In this document: positions 20,623 to 30,611 of the stretch, piece after piece
Layout: each line of letters starts with the position of its first letter
Position numbering within the stretch: position 1 is the first letter of the stretch
Made by a program: the position numbers and the translations under genes
The notes under the pieces: model-generated
Told to the model about the DNA's origin: nothing
Database searches by the model: none
What the model saw: only the letters and a program-made list of their open reading frames with translations
DNA from: Cyanobacteria bacterium OH_CBB_238
Lineage (GTDB): Bacteria; Cyanobacteriota; Vampirovibrionia; Gastranaerophilales; Gastranaerophilaceae
Length of the DNA: 38,523 nt
Direction of reading: 5' to 3'
NCBI GenBank assembly: GCA_023409995.1
Contig: JAEYQN010000009.1
Span: 1-38,523, forward strand

Positions 20623-23601
20623 ATGAAACTATCTGGTAATACAGAACTAACAATAACTAGTGATGCATTGAAATATGCAAAATTAATATCATCGCCAATT
20701 AAGAATGAGAAACAACGAAAAAGAGCTTTTGCGGCCATTGTAGCACTAGATTCATTGGCGGACTATTTGCTAACTCAAAAGATAACTGTGAGCATCACCA
20801 AAAGTTTATTCAAAGTCGCTCCAGTAAATGAAGAGTTTGAACTAGCTGACGTTTACTACAACAATTGGAATATTGATGTAAGAATTACTACTGATGAAGG
20901 CTATATTTCTATTCCCAAATCTCACTTCAGTTATGACATTTCTCCAGATATTTACGTAGGAATTAAAGTTTCAAAAGATTTATCTACTGCTGAATTTGTA
21001 GGTTATGTAGAACCACAAGATATAGACAAAAACATTGAATCAGGCGAATATTACATGGTTCCAACAGAAACAATGTCTGATGTAAAAACATTTGTGGACA
21101 AAATCAAAAAACAGAATAGCAGTGTTAAACAGGAAGAAAACCATGAGATATTCTACCAACACTATATTGCTTACCTAGAAAAAGAGTTAGACACGCTCTC
21201 CAGAAAAGCATTTATAAAACACTTGGTTTCTTGCCCCGAATGCAGAAGTAACTTTGTTGAATTTTATGATTTTGAATCTATAGTTAAAAATTTCACAGGT
21301 AAGTCTGAACTATTTGAAGACCACACACTATCTATTGTAAGCGGTAAAGAAGCCGAGTTGCCTCAATATGAAAATAAGGAAGAAGTAATTGTATTTGAAG
21401 ATGATGAAGAAAAAATTACAGACAACGAGAATGATATACTGAATGAATTATTTGCGGAAAACACCGCTGATGAAATCATCAACAATGATGAATCTGAAAT
21501 AGATGATTCCGTGTCAATAAACGAAACTACCCATTCAGAGAATGGTTCTGATAATATCACACCTAGTGTTGTATCGATGGGTGCAATTGTCGTAGGAGCG
21601 GCCGCAGCAGGAATAGCAACCGCCAGTACTACCGCAGCAATTCAATCATCAACAAATGCAATAACCGCCGTAGCAGAAGCATCTGGTGCAGTTGCGGAAA
21701 TAGTTTCATCTACAGCTGAAATAGTAGACGCATTATCTAAAACCCCAAAAGACACTGACTTGATAAAAGTTGACGAACTTAATCCTCTTTTAGAAGAGGA
21801 AAAACTACATGATGAGTTTGCTATTATTGATGAACATGAAGAAACATTGGAATTTATAGAAGATTCCTCTCTGGACATAGACTCAGAAATCCTTGAGATA
21901 AATGACGAGATAGCTTCAACTATTGATAATTCGTCGCTAGACCTTGAAATAGCAGAAGAAACACTTGTAGATGAAGACCATTTTACTTTATCTGAAATAG
22001 AGCCCCAAGAAGATTTTATTGCAGATGAGGAATCAGGATTTAATCTAGAATTTCAAGATTTTGAAGACAGTTTAGCTGAACAAGTTGATGAAATGTACGA
22101 AGAATTAGATAAGGCTGAAGAAGAAAGCATAGAGTTTAATTCTGAAGCTGAAGTTTCTGATCTAAATATTGAAACAATAGATGATGAATATGGATTATTA
22201 GAAGCTAATGAAGAAGATAACTTCGAAGAACTTTTCGGCGAAATTGAAACCGACTCAATTGATCCAGAAATTTCAGAATTAGTAAAAGAAGCTGAAGCAG
22301 AATCAGTAAATAATATTGAAGATGATATAACAGTAGAAGACTTGGATCAAATTGCAGAAAATATTGATGTACTTAATGACTTCAATAGCACTGAAGAAGA
22401 ATTATACGACGAAGAAATTTCTCATCATGACGATTTCGGAGCAACAGAAATCCAAGAACTCGAACTTGAAGAAGACTCGTTTATAAAACCCTATTCTGTT
22501 ATGAATAATGAGCAAACTAAAATCGAAGATGACAATGATTATAATTTTGTCTCTAATGAAATACAAGAATACGATATTACAGAAAATAAAGAAGAAAATA
22601 TAATCTTGTCCGAAGATCAGAATAACACTTTTATCACAACAGAACCGTTTGAAATATCAATACAAGAAGAAAACGAAGAAATTTCCAACAACGAAGATAA
22701 TTTTGCATCATTTATAAATGAAGGCAAGGAATTAATTCAAGAGAATGAAACAGACAATGACCTTAATCAAGAAGAAAACTTTATATCACTGAGCACTCAA
22801 CAAGAAGAACTAAGTCCAACAACAAGCGAAGATTCAAACAATCTAAAATTACTCTATGAAACTAACGATTCTGAAGAACAAATTGAAGATCTTATCAATA
22901 AGAGCGATAGCCTGTCTATACTAAAAGATAAAAGAGTTATCATTGCCTCTTGTATAGTTGGCTGTTTAATACTAAGCTCAATATTTGGAGCTATAGCTGG
23001 CAGTAAAAAACAAAATAATAATTCAAATTCAAGCCAACCATCTTCTGAGCAACTTCAAGGAACGGTTCCACAGCCTGAAAGTACTGGAATTATTGATCCA
23101 TCGACAATGAATGATGAAAATATGGATCCCCAAAATCTTTCTAGAACATCAAGTGCCTATGAACATAAAGATATGGACAAAGTTATGTCAAATGTCTTCG
23201 ACTCCAATCCATCAACAGTGTCCATAACAAAAATTTCTTGGGAAGTACCTCAAAGTATTGCTAAAAACGAAGCATTTGCAAAATACTTGCAAATAGCAGG
23301 CAAAAATCTTCAGATTAACTTAAAGAATGACTTAATCAATGCTACTGAATTTACTTACAATGACAATACTAAAATAGCACTATCAATTGGTGATGACAAT
23401 AAAATACGAAAACTTGAAGTTATAAATTCCAGTGGCTCTGACCAAATTGACCAAATTGTGTTACAAAGTATTAAAGAAACATTAAAATATATTAATGTAC
23501 CTCAAACAACACAAGTAGCGCCAAACAGCTCAAATGGAGCCATAAAAAAAGACATTACTGGTGGAATCGTATATAACTTGAGACTGGTCATTAACTTCTA
23601 A
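20623..23601 (+). CDS. Giant acidic anti-sigma-like protein: DUF1822-like region, zinc-finger motif, membrane helix, TonB/TolA-like C-terminus
   Basis: 992 residues from ATG 20623 (GGAG eight bases upstream; ATG 20584 would add 13). Residues ~20-165 resemble DUF1822, a cyanobacterial domain often found beside sigma factors (ALDSLADYLLTQKI...YISIPKSHFSYDISPDIYVGIKV...AEFVGYVEP). H199-x3-C203-x2-C206 (KHLVSCPECR) is the anti-sigma zinc motif. Then ~510 residues are Glu/Asp-rich, interrupted at ~315-335 by an Ala-rich hydrophobic stretch. A clear membrane helix lies at ~770-792 (RVIIASCIVGCLILSSIFGAIAG), and the last ~110 residues look like a TonB/TolA C-terminal fold (KIALSIGDDNKIRKLEVINSSGSDQIDQIVLQSI). 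A sigma-like gene follows 53 bp later. I infer a trans-envelope regulator of that sigma factor. The DUF1822 call is moderate. Confidence 0.65.
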   Translation: MKLSGNTELTITSDALKYAKLISSPIKNEKQRKRAFAAIVALDSLADYLLTQKITVSITKSLFKVAPVNEEFELADVYYNNWNIDVRITTDEGYISIPKSHFSYDISPDIYVGIKVSKDLSTAEFVGYVEPQDIDKNIESGEYYMVPTETMSDVKTFVDKIKKQNSSVKQEENHEIFYQHYIAYLEKELDTLSRKAFIKHLVSCPECRSNFVEFYDFESIVKNFTGKSELFEDHTLSIVSGKEAELPQYENKEEVIVFEDDEEKITDNENDILNELFAENTADEIINNDESEIDDSVSINETTHSENGSDNITPSVVSMGAIVVGAAAAGIATASTTAAIQSSTNAITAVAEASGAVAEIVSSTAEIVDALSKTPKDTDLIKVDELNPLLEEEKLHDEFAIIDEHEETLEFIEDSSLDIDSEILEINDEIASTIDNSSLDLEIAEETLVDEDHFTLSEIEPQEDFIADEESGFNLEFQDFEDSLAEQVDEMYEELDKAEEESIEFNSEAEVSDLNIETIDDEYGLLEANEEDNFEELFGEIETDSIDPEISELVKEAEAESVNNIEDDITVEDLDQIAENIDVLNDFNSTEEELYDEEISHHDDFGATEIQELELEEDSFIKPYSVMNNEQTKIEDDNDYNFVSNEIQEYDITENKEENIILSEDQNNTFITTEPFEISIQEENEEISNNEDNFASFINEGKELIQENETDNDLNQEENFISLSTQQEELSPTTSEDSNNLKLLYETNDSEEQIEDLINKSDSLSILKDKRVIIASCIVGCLILSSIFGAIAGSKKQNNNSNSSQPSSEQLQGTVPQPESTGIIDPSTMNDENMDPQNLSRTSSAYEHKDMDKVMSNVFDSNPSTVSITKISWEVPQSIAKNEAFAKYLQIAGKNLQINLKNDLINATEFTYNDNTKIALSIGDDNKIRKLEVINSSGSDQIDQIVLQSIKETLKYINVPQTTQVAPNSSNGAIKKDITGGIVYNLRLVINF

Positions 23602-23654
23602 TTCATGCTATGATGAAAATTGAGGGATATGTATACAATAGAGAGTTAGTGTAA

Positions 23655-24251
23655 GTGCTATTAATAGAAGAACAAAGGCAACTTATAGAAAAATTTGTAA
23701 AATCTAATTCCAAGTTTTACGGCAACGAAGACTTATTAGAAGATTTTTGCAATGAAGCATATCAAAAGTCATATATAATTTTCAATTCTAATTCTAGTAT
23801 TAATAAGCTAGAAAGTTACATATCAAAAGTTGTCAATACCTCTATTCTTTCTGTGCTTAAAGATTCTGGGAGAGTTAGAAAAACAACTAGAGGATACATT
23901 TCAACTAATGAACTTCCTCTCAGTAGCGTATTTAAGAATGATAATGTAACCACTATTCCATCTTTGGAAAGTATTTCTCCTCCACACAAAGTATCTTTTG
24001 ACTTTGAAGACCCAAGAGAAACCGTGGAAGAAATTGTAATAAAAAAAGACTTACTTCAAAGAATATCTGACATTGTTTGCGTAATCCATAAAGATGCGCC
24101 CAACAAGTGCTTGCTTGATATTTTTTATATGCGATACGTTCAAAATTATAAACAGTCTGAAATTTCTGAAAAGCTAAATCTTTCACAATCTGAAGTTAGC
24201 AAACGATTATTAGAATTATCAAAATCAATAAAATCGCATTTAAATTCCTAA
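23655..24251 (+). CDS. Atypical ECF-like sigma factor
   Basis: 198 residues from GTG 23655. The N-terminal half has a degenerate region 2 (NEDLLEDFCNEAYQKSYIIFNSNSSINKLESYISKVVNTSILSVLKDSGRVRK), with the aromatic -10-recognition residues poorly kept. An unusual ~60-residue linker follows. The C-terminal region 4 is a good helix-turn-helix (FYMRYVQNYKQSEISEKLNLSQSEVSKRLLELSKSIKSHL). The gene is 53 bp downstream of the zinc-finger anti-sigma-like gene, the expected pairing. No strong ribosome site is visible, so its translation may be low or coupled. It may belong to the divergent cyanobacterial sigma group that sits with DUF1822 genes. Confidence 0.72.
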   Translation: MLLIEEQRQLIEKFVKSNSKFYGNEDLLEDFCNEAYQKSYIIFNSNSSINKLESYISKVVNTSILSVLKDSGRVRKTTRGYISTNELPLSSVFKNDNVTTIPSLESISPPHKVSFDFEDPRETVEEIVIKKDLLQRISDIVCVIHKDAPNKCLLDIFYMRYVQNYKQSEISEKLNLSQSEVSKRLLELSKSIKSHLNS

Positions 24252-24367
24252 AAATTGATTATTTATACTATAATGATTCTAGTAAAAAAGTATAGATATT
24301 TTGTTATGGAAAATTTCACTTTTTTGCTGTTTGATTAAGTTAACAAATTAGGATTTTCGGATAAAAA

Positions 24368-27300
24368 ATGCAGTGTCCTAAATGTGGAAATGAAGTTAAA
24401 AATAATTCTTTAAGGTGTGATTTTTGTAACACAAAAGTCAACATGATTTGTCCTGAATGCAAATCATTAAATCCTTTTGGTATAGAATTTTGCTTAACTT
24501 GCCATGCACAGTTGCTGAAATATTGTTCTCATTGCAATAGCGTGAATTTACATTCAGCTCAAGAATGTAGAAAATGCAGGACGAGTTTAATAAAGCGTGA
24601 AATACTAACAGAACAAGTGGAAAAAGAACAATCAGATTTAACCCCAGTTGAAGGCGATATTTCAAAAAATGAATTAACTAATAAGATCGAAGAAATACAC
24701 GAAGAATCTATTTTCGAAATTATAGAAGAAATTAACGAGCCTACAGAACCCCAAGAGGAACTGGTGCTTCATCCTGAAGAACAAGAAGTTGAAGAAGAGT
24801 CGGTTGATGCCTTTCTTAATTTTCAAAATACAGAAGTTGAACCAGAAATTGAATTAAGAGAGACAGTTTCCTCAAAGCTGGTAACTGAAGAATTACACGA
24901 AGAAAATAACATTGATGAAGCCAAAACTAACATAGAAAATGATAAAAACGAAGAAGAAATAAAAAAAGAGTCAGAAACAAAACAAAATACCAGTGATACT
25001 AAAGAGAATGCATCTGTCAACGATATAAACTATTATTCTCAAATTCAAGCAATGCAAAGGATTGTCAATACAGTAAAATATTCTCGTGATAAGTTTATAA
25101 TTGCAGTAAACGGATCTGAAGGCAGTGGAAAGTCCATTGTTTTGCAACATGTTATGAAAGAGCTTCAAACTGAAACTTATATTTCTATTTTTGGAGAATG
25201 TACTCCACTTTCTCAAATATCAAATTTTGGCTTTTTTCAAGATGCAATGATAAAACTATTAGGCCTCCCTGGGTTTATTACAAACCCGGAAATATTTATA
25301 AAAAACAATAAAAAAGTATTTGAGAATATATTTTCTCACCTTTCAACAGAAGAAATAATTGAATTTATGAACTTCTTATATCCTCATAAAAAAGGGCTAT
25401 TTGAGGAGATCATATTAAATAAAGAACGAACGTTTGAAATACTTGAAAAAATTATAAAATCAATATTAGAGAAAAATAAAATAGCAATTGTTGTTGATGA
25501 CTTTGATATTATTGACGGTGCCTCTTATGACTTTATAATGCACCTTGTCGAAAAAGGATATTTTGACTCAAACATCAAATTGATAATCAGCTATAAGGAA
25601 CAAAGAATAGCCCAAAGCTTCTTTTATTCAAATATTCTGACTGATAAAGTATATGAAAATATATATTTAGAACATTTAAGCCAAGACCAAATGGATTCTT
25701 TTGTACAAAACTTCGTAAACGGTGAATCTAATATAATTCCCGAAGAAATAAAAAATGAATTATATGAAAATTGTGAAAGCAACGCATCATATTTAGAGCA
25801 AAGTCTTGCGCTATTACACGATAAGAAATTTTTAGAATTTAGTGACGGAAAAATAATTTACAACTTAAATAACCCTGATCAGAACATTCTACCTAAAAAT
25901 ATATGCTTGGTTGTAAAAGAAAGAATAAAGTTATTAACACCGACAATGAGGAGTGTCTTATTCTTTGCAGCAACTATAGGCTACAAATTTGATATTCAAA
26001 TATTGCTAGAGTCCATATCACACTCTCTTACTGAAGAACAAATGAATGATTCACTAAAATATTTGCAAGAAAATATGTTTATAACGCAGCAAAATCAGTA
26101 TACATATTCATTTAAAGGCATTTCTTTATGGAGATATATTTATGATGAGTCTAAGGCTTCAGACTTATACATAGATACTTGTGTAAAAATATATGAAGTT
26201 TTAAAAAATTGTGTTTTATCCAATAATTCAGTAAAAGCCATTGTTGCTCAAGGAGTTTTAACGCCCATTGATATGATTGGAATTTGGGGTGAAAATGCCG
26301 ACCTATCAAATTATATCGGAGATGTTAATCTATATGTAATATCTCAAAAACAACGATTAAAACTTGCTACAGACAACAATATTGAAAACGCAAATGCATT
26401 AAAAAACGATATATGCGAAAAGATAGGTAAAATATTATATAAGACAAACCCAACAGAAGCGATAGGCTATTTATCAAATTCTATTTCAAACGCAAAAAAA
26501 GAAAATGATACAATTAAAATAATTGATCTCTGCGGATATCTTATTACCAGCTGTTATGCCACTTGTAATTTCTACGGAGTAATTGAGTCAGTAGATATGA
26601 TAACACAGATAATAAAAACAGAAGTAGATGATATTGAGTTAGCCCTAATAAAATCAAGAAAAATAAAAGCTCTATTTAGTGTTGGTAACTGCGAAGAAGT
26701 GATAAACATAGCACGAAACGATATTATTCCAACATTAGAAGAATATTTATCGAGGCCACAACCAGATAAGGTTATTTCATCAACATTAATATATGAAAGC
26801 TGGCTAGAAACCAGTCTAATTTTATCAAATGCATATTCCGCTCAAGGTTCAGATAAAGCTATTGAAGTAGTGGATAATGTTGTCGAGATAATGGACATCA
26901 ACAAACTCGATAGCAAATATTACAAGACAAAAGCAGCAATCTCAAAAGCCTTTGCTTTAACAATGATTGGAAAAATCAAAGATTCATATAGGATTTTGGA
27001 AGAAATAACACGCGAATATATTGATGATGTTTTAGCTAATGAGTTTTTGGCTCAGTGGAATTTAATACATATTATAAATAGAATACTAACTAATAATTTT
27101 GATGGATTAAGAGAAGAACTATTTTCTCTTGCAACGTTTGCAAATAACATAAATGATTCTTTTACAAAAAACCTAGTAAAAACAATCCTTGGCTACTTAA
27201 TACATAGAGATGGAGATCTTGCAAAAGCACTCGACATCTACAACGAGCAAGTAACTTACTTTGCAAAAGAAAAAATTGCAACCGGTGCACTACTATGCTG

Positions 27301-27748
27301 GCAGCTTATATCTCAAATCACACTTACAATAGATGGTGCAGATAAGGCCTTGGACATCGCAAACAAAGCTCTTGATGTTGCACAAAACCCAAAAATAAAT
27401 AACTATAGTTTTGCAATTAATCTACAAAAATTCATAGCAGAAATATATATGATAAAAGGTGATTTAGATGCAACAAAAATGTATATAGAGAAAGCCTTGT
27501 TAACAGCAAAACAGCTTGGTTCAAAGTATTCACAGGTAGATCTTTATCTTGCATTTGCAAAATATTATGAAGAATCTATATCAATGAAACCTGTAAACAA
27601 ATCAGAAAAGGCAATGCAGGCCATCAAAATGTATGAATATGCAAAAAGTATAGCAATAGAAATTGACTTAGAAAATCTTATCGCGCAGGTTAGCAAAGAA
27701 AGAGCAGCATTCAAAACATATTGCCAACTTAACTCAATTTCAGTGTAA
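24368..27748 (+). CDS. Zinc-ribbon / STAND-type ATPase / helical-repeat protein
   Basis: 1126 residues. Residues 1-75 contain three zinc ribbons, each with two CxxC pairs (CPKC/CDFC, CPEC/CLTC, CSHC/CRKC). Residues ~80-215 are a Glu-rich linker. An AAA_16/STAND NTPase follows, with Walker A GSEGSGKS at ~247-254 and Walker B IAIVVDDFD at ~372-380, then a winged-helix-like segment (LTPTMRSVLFFAATIGYKFDIQILLESI) and ~500 residues of TPR-like helices (for example ALDIYNEQVTYFAKEKIATGALLCWQLIS). STAND proteins are signal-gated switches. The same scaffold often carries a class III adenylate cyclase; none is present here. No membrane helix. It is 117 bp downstream of the sigma-like gene and shares the acidic-linker style of the upstream protein. 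Ligand and output are unknown. Confidence 0.75.
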   Translation: MQCPKCGNEVKNNSLRCDFCNTKVNMICPECKSLNPFGIEFCLTCHAQLLKYCSHCNSVNLHSAQECRKCRTSLIKREILTEQVEKEQSDLTPVEGDISKNELTNKIEEIHEESIFEIIEEINEPTEPQEELVLHPEEQEVEEESVDAFLNFQNTEVEPEIELRETVSSKLVTEELHEENNIDEAKTNIENDKNEEEIKKESETKQNTSDTKENASVNDINYYSQIQAMQRIVNTVKYSRDKFIIAVNGSEGSGKSIVLQHVMKELQTETYISIFGECTPLSQISNFGFFQDAMIKLLGLPGFITNPEIFIKNNKKVFENIFSHLSTEEIIEFMNFLYPHKKGLFEEIILNKERTFEILEKIIKSILEKNKIAIVVDDFDIIDGASYDFIMHLVEKGYFDSNIKLIISYKEQRIAQSFFYSNILTDKVYENIYLEHLSQDQMDSFVQNFVNGESNIIPEEIKNELYENCESNASYLEQSLALLHDKKFLEFSDGKIIYNLNNPDQNILPKNICLVVKERIKLLTPTMRSVLFFAATIGYKFDIQILLESISHSLTEEQMNDSLKYLQENMFITQQNQYTYSFKGISLWRYIYDESKASDLYIDTCVKIYEVLKNCVLSNNSVKAIVAQGVLTPIDMIGIWGENADLSNYIGDVNLYVISQKQRLKLATDNNIENANALKNDICEKIGKILYKTNPTEAIGYLSNSISNAKKENDTIKIIDLCGYLITSCYATCNFYGVIESVDMITQIIKTEVDDIELALIKSRKIKALFSVGNCEEVINIARNDIIPTLEEYLSRPQPDKVISSTLIYESWLETSLILSNAYSAQGSDKAIEVVDNVVEIMDINKLDSKYYKTKAAISKAFALTMIGKIKDSYRILEEITREYIDDVLANEFLAQWNLIHIINRILTNNFDGLREELFSLATFANNINDSFTKNLVKTILGYLIHRDGDLAKALDIYNEQVTYFAKEKIATGALLCWQLISQITLTIDGADKALDIANKALDVAQNPKINNYSFAINLQKFIAEIYMIKGDLDATKMYIEKALLTAKQLGSKYSQVDLYLAFAKYYEESISMKPVNKSEKAMQAIKMYEYAKSIAIEIDLENLIAQVSKERAAFKTYCQLNSISV

Positions 27749-27764
27749 ATAAAATGACTCTAAG

Positions 27765-27793
27765 AAATGAGCCACATTGAATATGGCTCATTT
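27765..27793. terminator. Terminator after the STAND protein gene
   Basis: AAATGAGCCA (27765-27774) pairs with TGGCTCATTT (27784-27793), followed by TAATTTATAT. It lies between convergent genes and can serve both. Confidence 0.85.
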
Positions 27794-27812
27794 TAATTTA
27801 TATAAATTTAGA

Positions 27813-29186
27813 CTATTTTGAACAAATAACTTGCGCTACGTGTACACCAGATGCAGAAGCTTGTAATAGACCTCTTGTAACACCGGCTCCATCGCCTATT
27901 GCATAGAGATTTTTAACTCCTTCAGTTTCTAAATTATCTGTTAGCTTCACTCTTGCGCTATAGAATTTAACCTCAATTCCATATAGCAATGTGTATCTTG
28001 AAGCAACTCCAGGAGCTATTTTATCAAGAGCATAAAGCATTTCTATAATACCCAACATTTGTCTATAAGGAATAACTAAACTCAAGTCGCCAGGTGTTGC
28101 ACAAGCAAGAGTTGGGGTTATTGTACTTGATGCTATTCTTTCAGGAGTTGATCTTCTGCCATCAAGCAAATCTCCAAATCTTTGAACAAGAACTCCACCT
28201 GAGAGCATGTTAGCAAGCCTTGCTACATGTTGACCATAAGCAATTGGTTCTTTAAATGGTTCCGTGAATTTTTTACTTACCAAAAGTGCAAAGTTTGTAT
28301 TTGGTGTCTTTTTATTAGCATAGCTATGCCCATTCACCGTAGAAATTCCATTGTAATTTTCCATTACAACTTCTCCACAAGGATTCATACAGAAGGTTCT
28401 AACTTCATCTCCAAAAGTTGGGGAATAATATATAAGCTTTGATTCATAGAGTTTATCTGTAATATCTTGCATAACTGGAGCAGGAAGTTCAACTCTGACT
28501 CCTATATCAACAGCATTACTTACCATACCAATTTTGTTAGCCTGGAATTCTTTGGTAAGCCAATCAGCACCCTCTCTACCTGGAGCAATAACGATATTAT
28601 CTGCATATATTGTTTGTTTATCTGATGTTGTAAATCCTTTTACTTGTTCATTTTCAACAATTAAATTTTCAGCACTTACATTATTTAAAATTGTAATTTT
28701 ATCCATCAGGTAATCTTGCATATGTTTTAACACATCAAGACTTCTCTCTGTTCCCAAGTGTCTAACAGGAGAGTGAACAAGCTTCAGCTCAGCCATTGTT
28801 GCAGCTCTTTCTATCTCTGCAAAGATAGATTTATCCAATCCAAAAATTTCATCTGTAGCACCATGTTCAAGATATAAACTGTCTGAATAGCGAAGAAGAT
28901 CTTCTACTTTATTTCTTGGCATATAATCTATCAAGTGGCCACCAACATCTGGAGTTAGTGTTAATTTACCATCTGAAAAAGCACCTGCTCCACCCCATCC
29001 GCAAAGTAATCCACACTTTTTACAAGTTGGACATTTTGCATATCCTTCTCTCAAAAGACATTTTCTTTTCTCAATCTTTTGTCCTTTTTCAACAAGAACG
29101 ACTTTCCACTCGGGTTTTAGCTTCACTATTTCTAAAGCAGCAAAAATTCCAGCTGGACCGGCACCGATAATAGCTACATTATACAT
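27813..29186 (-). CDS. Uncharacterised FAD-dependent dehydrogenase (COG2509 type)
   Basis: 457 residues from ATG 29186 (GGAG six bases upstream; ATG 29198 adds four residues). The Rossmann motif is VAIIGAGPAG (residues 4-13). A Cys cluster follows the first helix: C43, C52, C55, C58, C62 (KCPTCKKCGLLCGWGGAGAFSDGKL), which is typical of COG2509 proteins and could hold metal or a redox disulfide. The C-terminal FAD motif is LYAIGDGAGVTRGLLQASASGVHVAQ. Family members are annotated as NAD(P)/FAD oxidoreductases without a proven substrate. It precedes nothing obvious in its pathway; acsC lies upstream in the same direction, 127 bp away. Confidence 0.88.
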   Translation of the reverse strand: MYNVAIIGAGPAGIFAALEIVKLKPEWKVVLVEKGQKIEKRKCLLREGYAKCPTCKKCGLLCGWGGAGAFSDGKLTLTPDVGGHLIDYMPRNKVEDLLRYSDSLYLEHGATDEIFGLDKSIFAEIERAATMAELKLVHSPVRHLGTERSLDVLKHMQDYLMDKITILNNVSAENLIVENEQVKGFTTSDKQTIYADNIVIAPGREGADWLTKEFQANKIGMVSNAVDIGVRVELPAPVMQDITDKLYESKLIYYSPTFGDEVRTFCMNPCGEVVMENYNGISTVNGHSYANKKTPNTNFALLVSKKFTEPFKEPIAYGQHVARLANMLSGGVLVQRFGDLLDGRRSTPERIASSTITPTLACATPGDLSLVIPYRQMLGIIEMLYALDKIAPGVASRYTLLYGIEVKFYSARVKLTDNLETEGVKNLYAIGDGAGVTRGLLQASASGVHVAQVICSK

Positions 29187-29312
29187 CTTTGACTCCATAT
29201 TTCTTGACTATCTGGTAGTGCAAAAGTAATCTCAAGCACCATTAAAAAGTTTAAAACAAAAAACAAATCTTTTAAAGCTAAGGTAACAAAAACTTAAAAA
29301 ATGTTTTTAAAT

Positions 29313-30611
29313 TTAGCTGCTGGATATATTTTTTATAAAATCAGGCAACATAAAAGCTTCTATCGGCCCTACAATTATTTCCCAACCTTCTATTGACTCT
29401 TCTAATTCATCTTTCATATGGGATAGTAAACCGGGAATAATAATTCTCTTATTTTTATGCTCTTTTAGAAGAATGCTATCTTTAATAACTTTTGCAGCAA
29501 TATCAGCAGTAAATTTTTCAGCAGACCAAGCTGTTAAAACACTCATACCATCAGAAGGTGTTATAGCAATATATGCCGGAATGGATGAAGATTCAATTTC
29601 ATTGAGTACTGCAAAGTAAGTAAGCGCAAAATTAGTTGTTAATAAAACTATAGACGAATCATTTGGATCGTTTGCTTCATAAATTTTAGATTCTACTTGT
29701 AATGGTTTTTGTGGATCAGTATATAAATTTTGCCTTAATGTAAATAAGGTTGCTAACAAAGCCTCATTAAATTCATCTAAAACAATAATGTTTGAATAAC
29801 GACACATTAATAATGAAGCCATTGCAGTAAGTTTGTATAAATTTGATTCCTTCAAATGAGTCATAACTGGGTATGTAAAAGCATCATTTTTTTCTATTAT
29901 TGCAAATCGTCTTATATAAGTTAATTCTTCAATAATTTGTTTTATATTTTTATTTTCGACAGAAAGGTTAATAACTAAATTTTTGTACCCTTGAGTTAAA
30001 ATATTTGAGCAACTCGATTTAATTTCCTCAAGATCAGTAACATTTACGCATAAATTTGCATTAAAATCCAAGCTATCAATATTAGTATTAAATATTGGAT
30101 TATATTGAATCAGGTTAGAAATTTTTTCTTTGTCATTTGTTTGTAAAATCAATCCAAAACCTTTTTCGACAACCTTATTTGCTTGTTCAATTAAATTTCC
30201 TTTATCGATTAGGTTTATTGCATCTACTTTAAATGTTTCTCCAATTCGTTCAATAGAGTACTCAGCATATTTATTTAATTTTTCGTAAAAATGTTTGTCA
30301 TCAGTTTCTAACGAGAGTGCAATAACTGTTCTATTTACAAATGTCTTATCATGGCGAAACATAACCGTTTCATCACCTGTGACAAGATTTGGACCAAATA
30401 CAATTTTATGTTGTTGCACCTTAAATGCATCACCCAGCAATGATATAAGTTCGATAGGCGCAAATTTACACAAAGAGATTTCAGCCTGTTTTTGTGCAAC
30501 TTTCAGAGCAAAAGCCATGCAAGTCGAAAAACCGCATTCTTTACAATTTGCTTCTGGGAGTTTTTTCCCCCCTGGTAAGTATTTAAATATTTGAATCCCA
30601 TTTAATCCCAT
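29313..30611 (-). CDS. acsC: Corrinoid/iron-sulfur protein large subunit (AcsC/CdhE)
   Basis: 432 residues, close to the ~445 of characterised AcsC. The N-terminal Fe4S4 motif is intact: C23-x2-C26-x4-C31-x16-C48 (NCKECGFSTCMAFALKVAQ...SLCKFAP). A TIM-barrel middle and the C-terminal B12-binding domain follow (PSDGMSVLTAWSAEKFTADIAAKVI, KRIIIPGLLSHMKDELEESIEGWEIIVGP). In the Wood-Ljungdahl pathway this protein carries a methyl group on cobalamin between methyl-tetrahydrofolate and acetyl-CoA synthase. It overlaps acsD by 10 bp, with AGGAG inside acsD as ribosome site. No CO dehydrogenase, acetyl-CoA synthase or methyltransferase gene is in the window. Confidence 0.92.
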   Translation of the reverse strand: MGLNGIQIFKYLPGGKKLPEANCKECGFSTCMAFALKVAQKQAEISLCKFAPIELISLLGDAFKVQQHKIVFGPNLVTGDETVMFRHDKTFVNRTVIALSLETDDKHFYEKLNKYAEYSIERIGETFKVDAINLIDKGNLIEQANKVVEKGFGLILQTNDKEKISNLIQYNPIFNTNIDSLDFNANLCVNVTDLEEIKSSCSNILTQGYKNLVINLSVENKNIKQIIEELTYIRRFAIIEKNDAFTYPVMTHLKESNLYKLTAMASLLMCRYSNIIVLDEFNEALLATLFTLRQNLYTDPQKPLQVESKIYEANDPNDSSIVLLTTNFALTYFAVLNEIESSSIPAYIAITPSDGMSVLTAWSAEKFTADIAAKVIKDSILLKEHKNKRIIIPGLLSHMKDELEESIEGWEIIVGPIEAFMLPDFIKNISSS

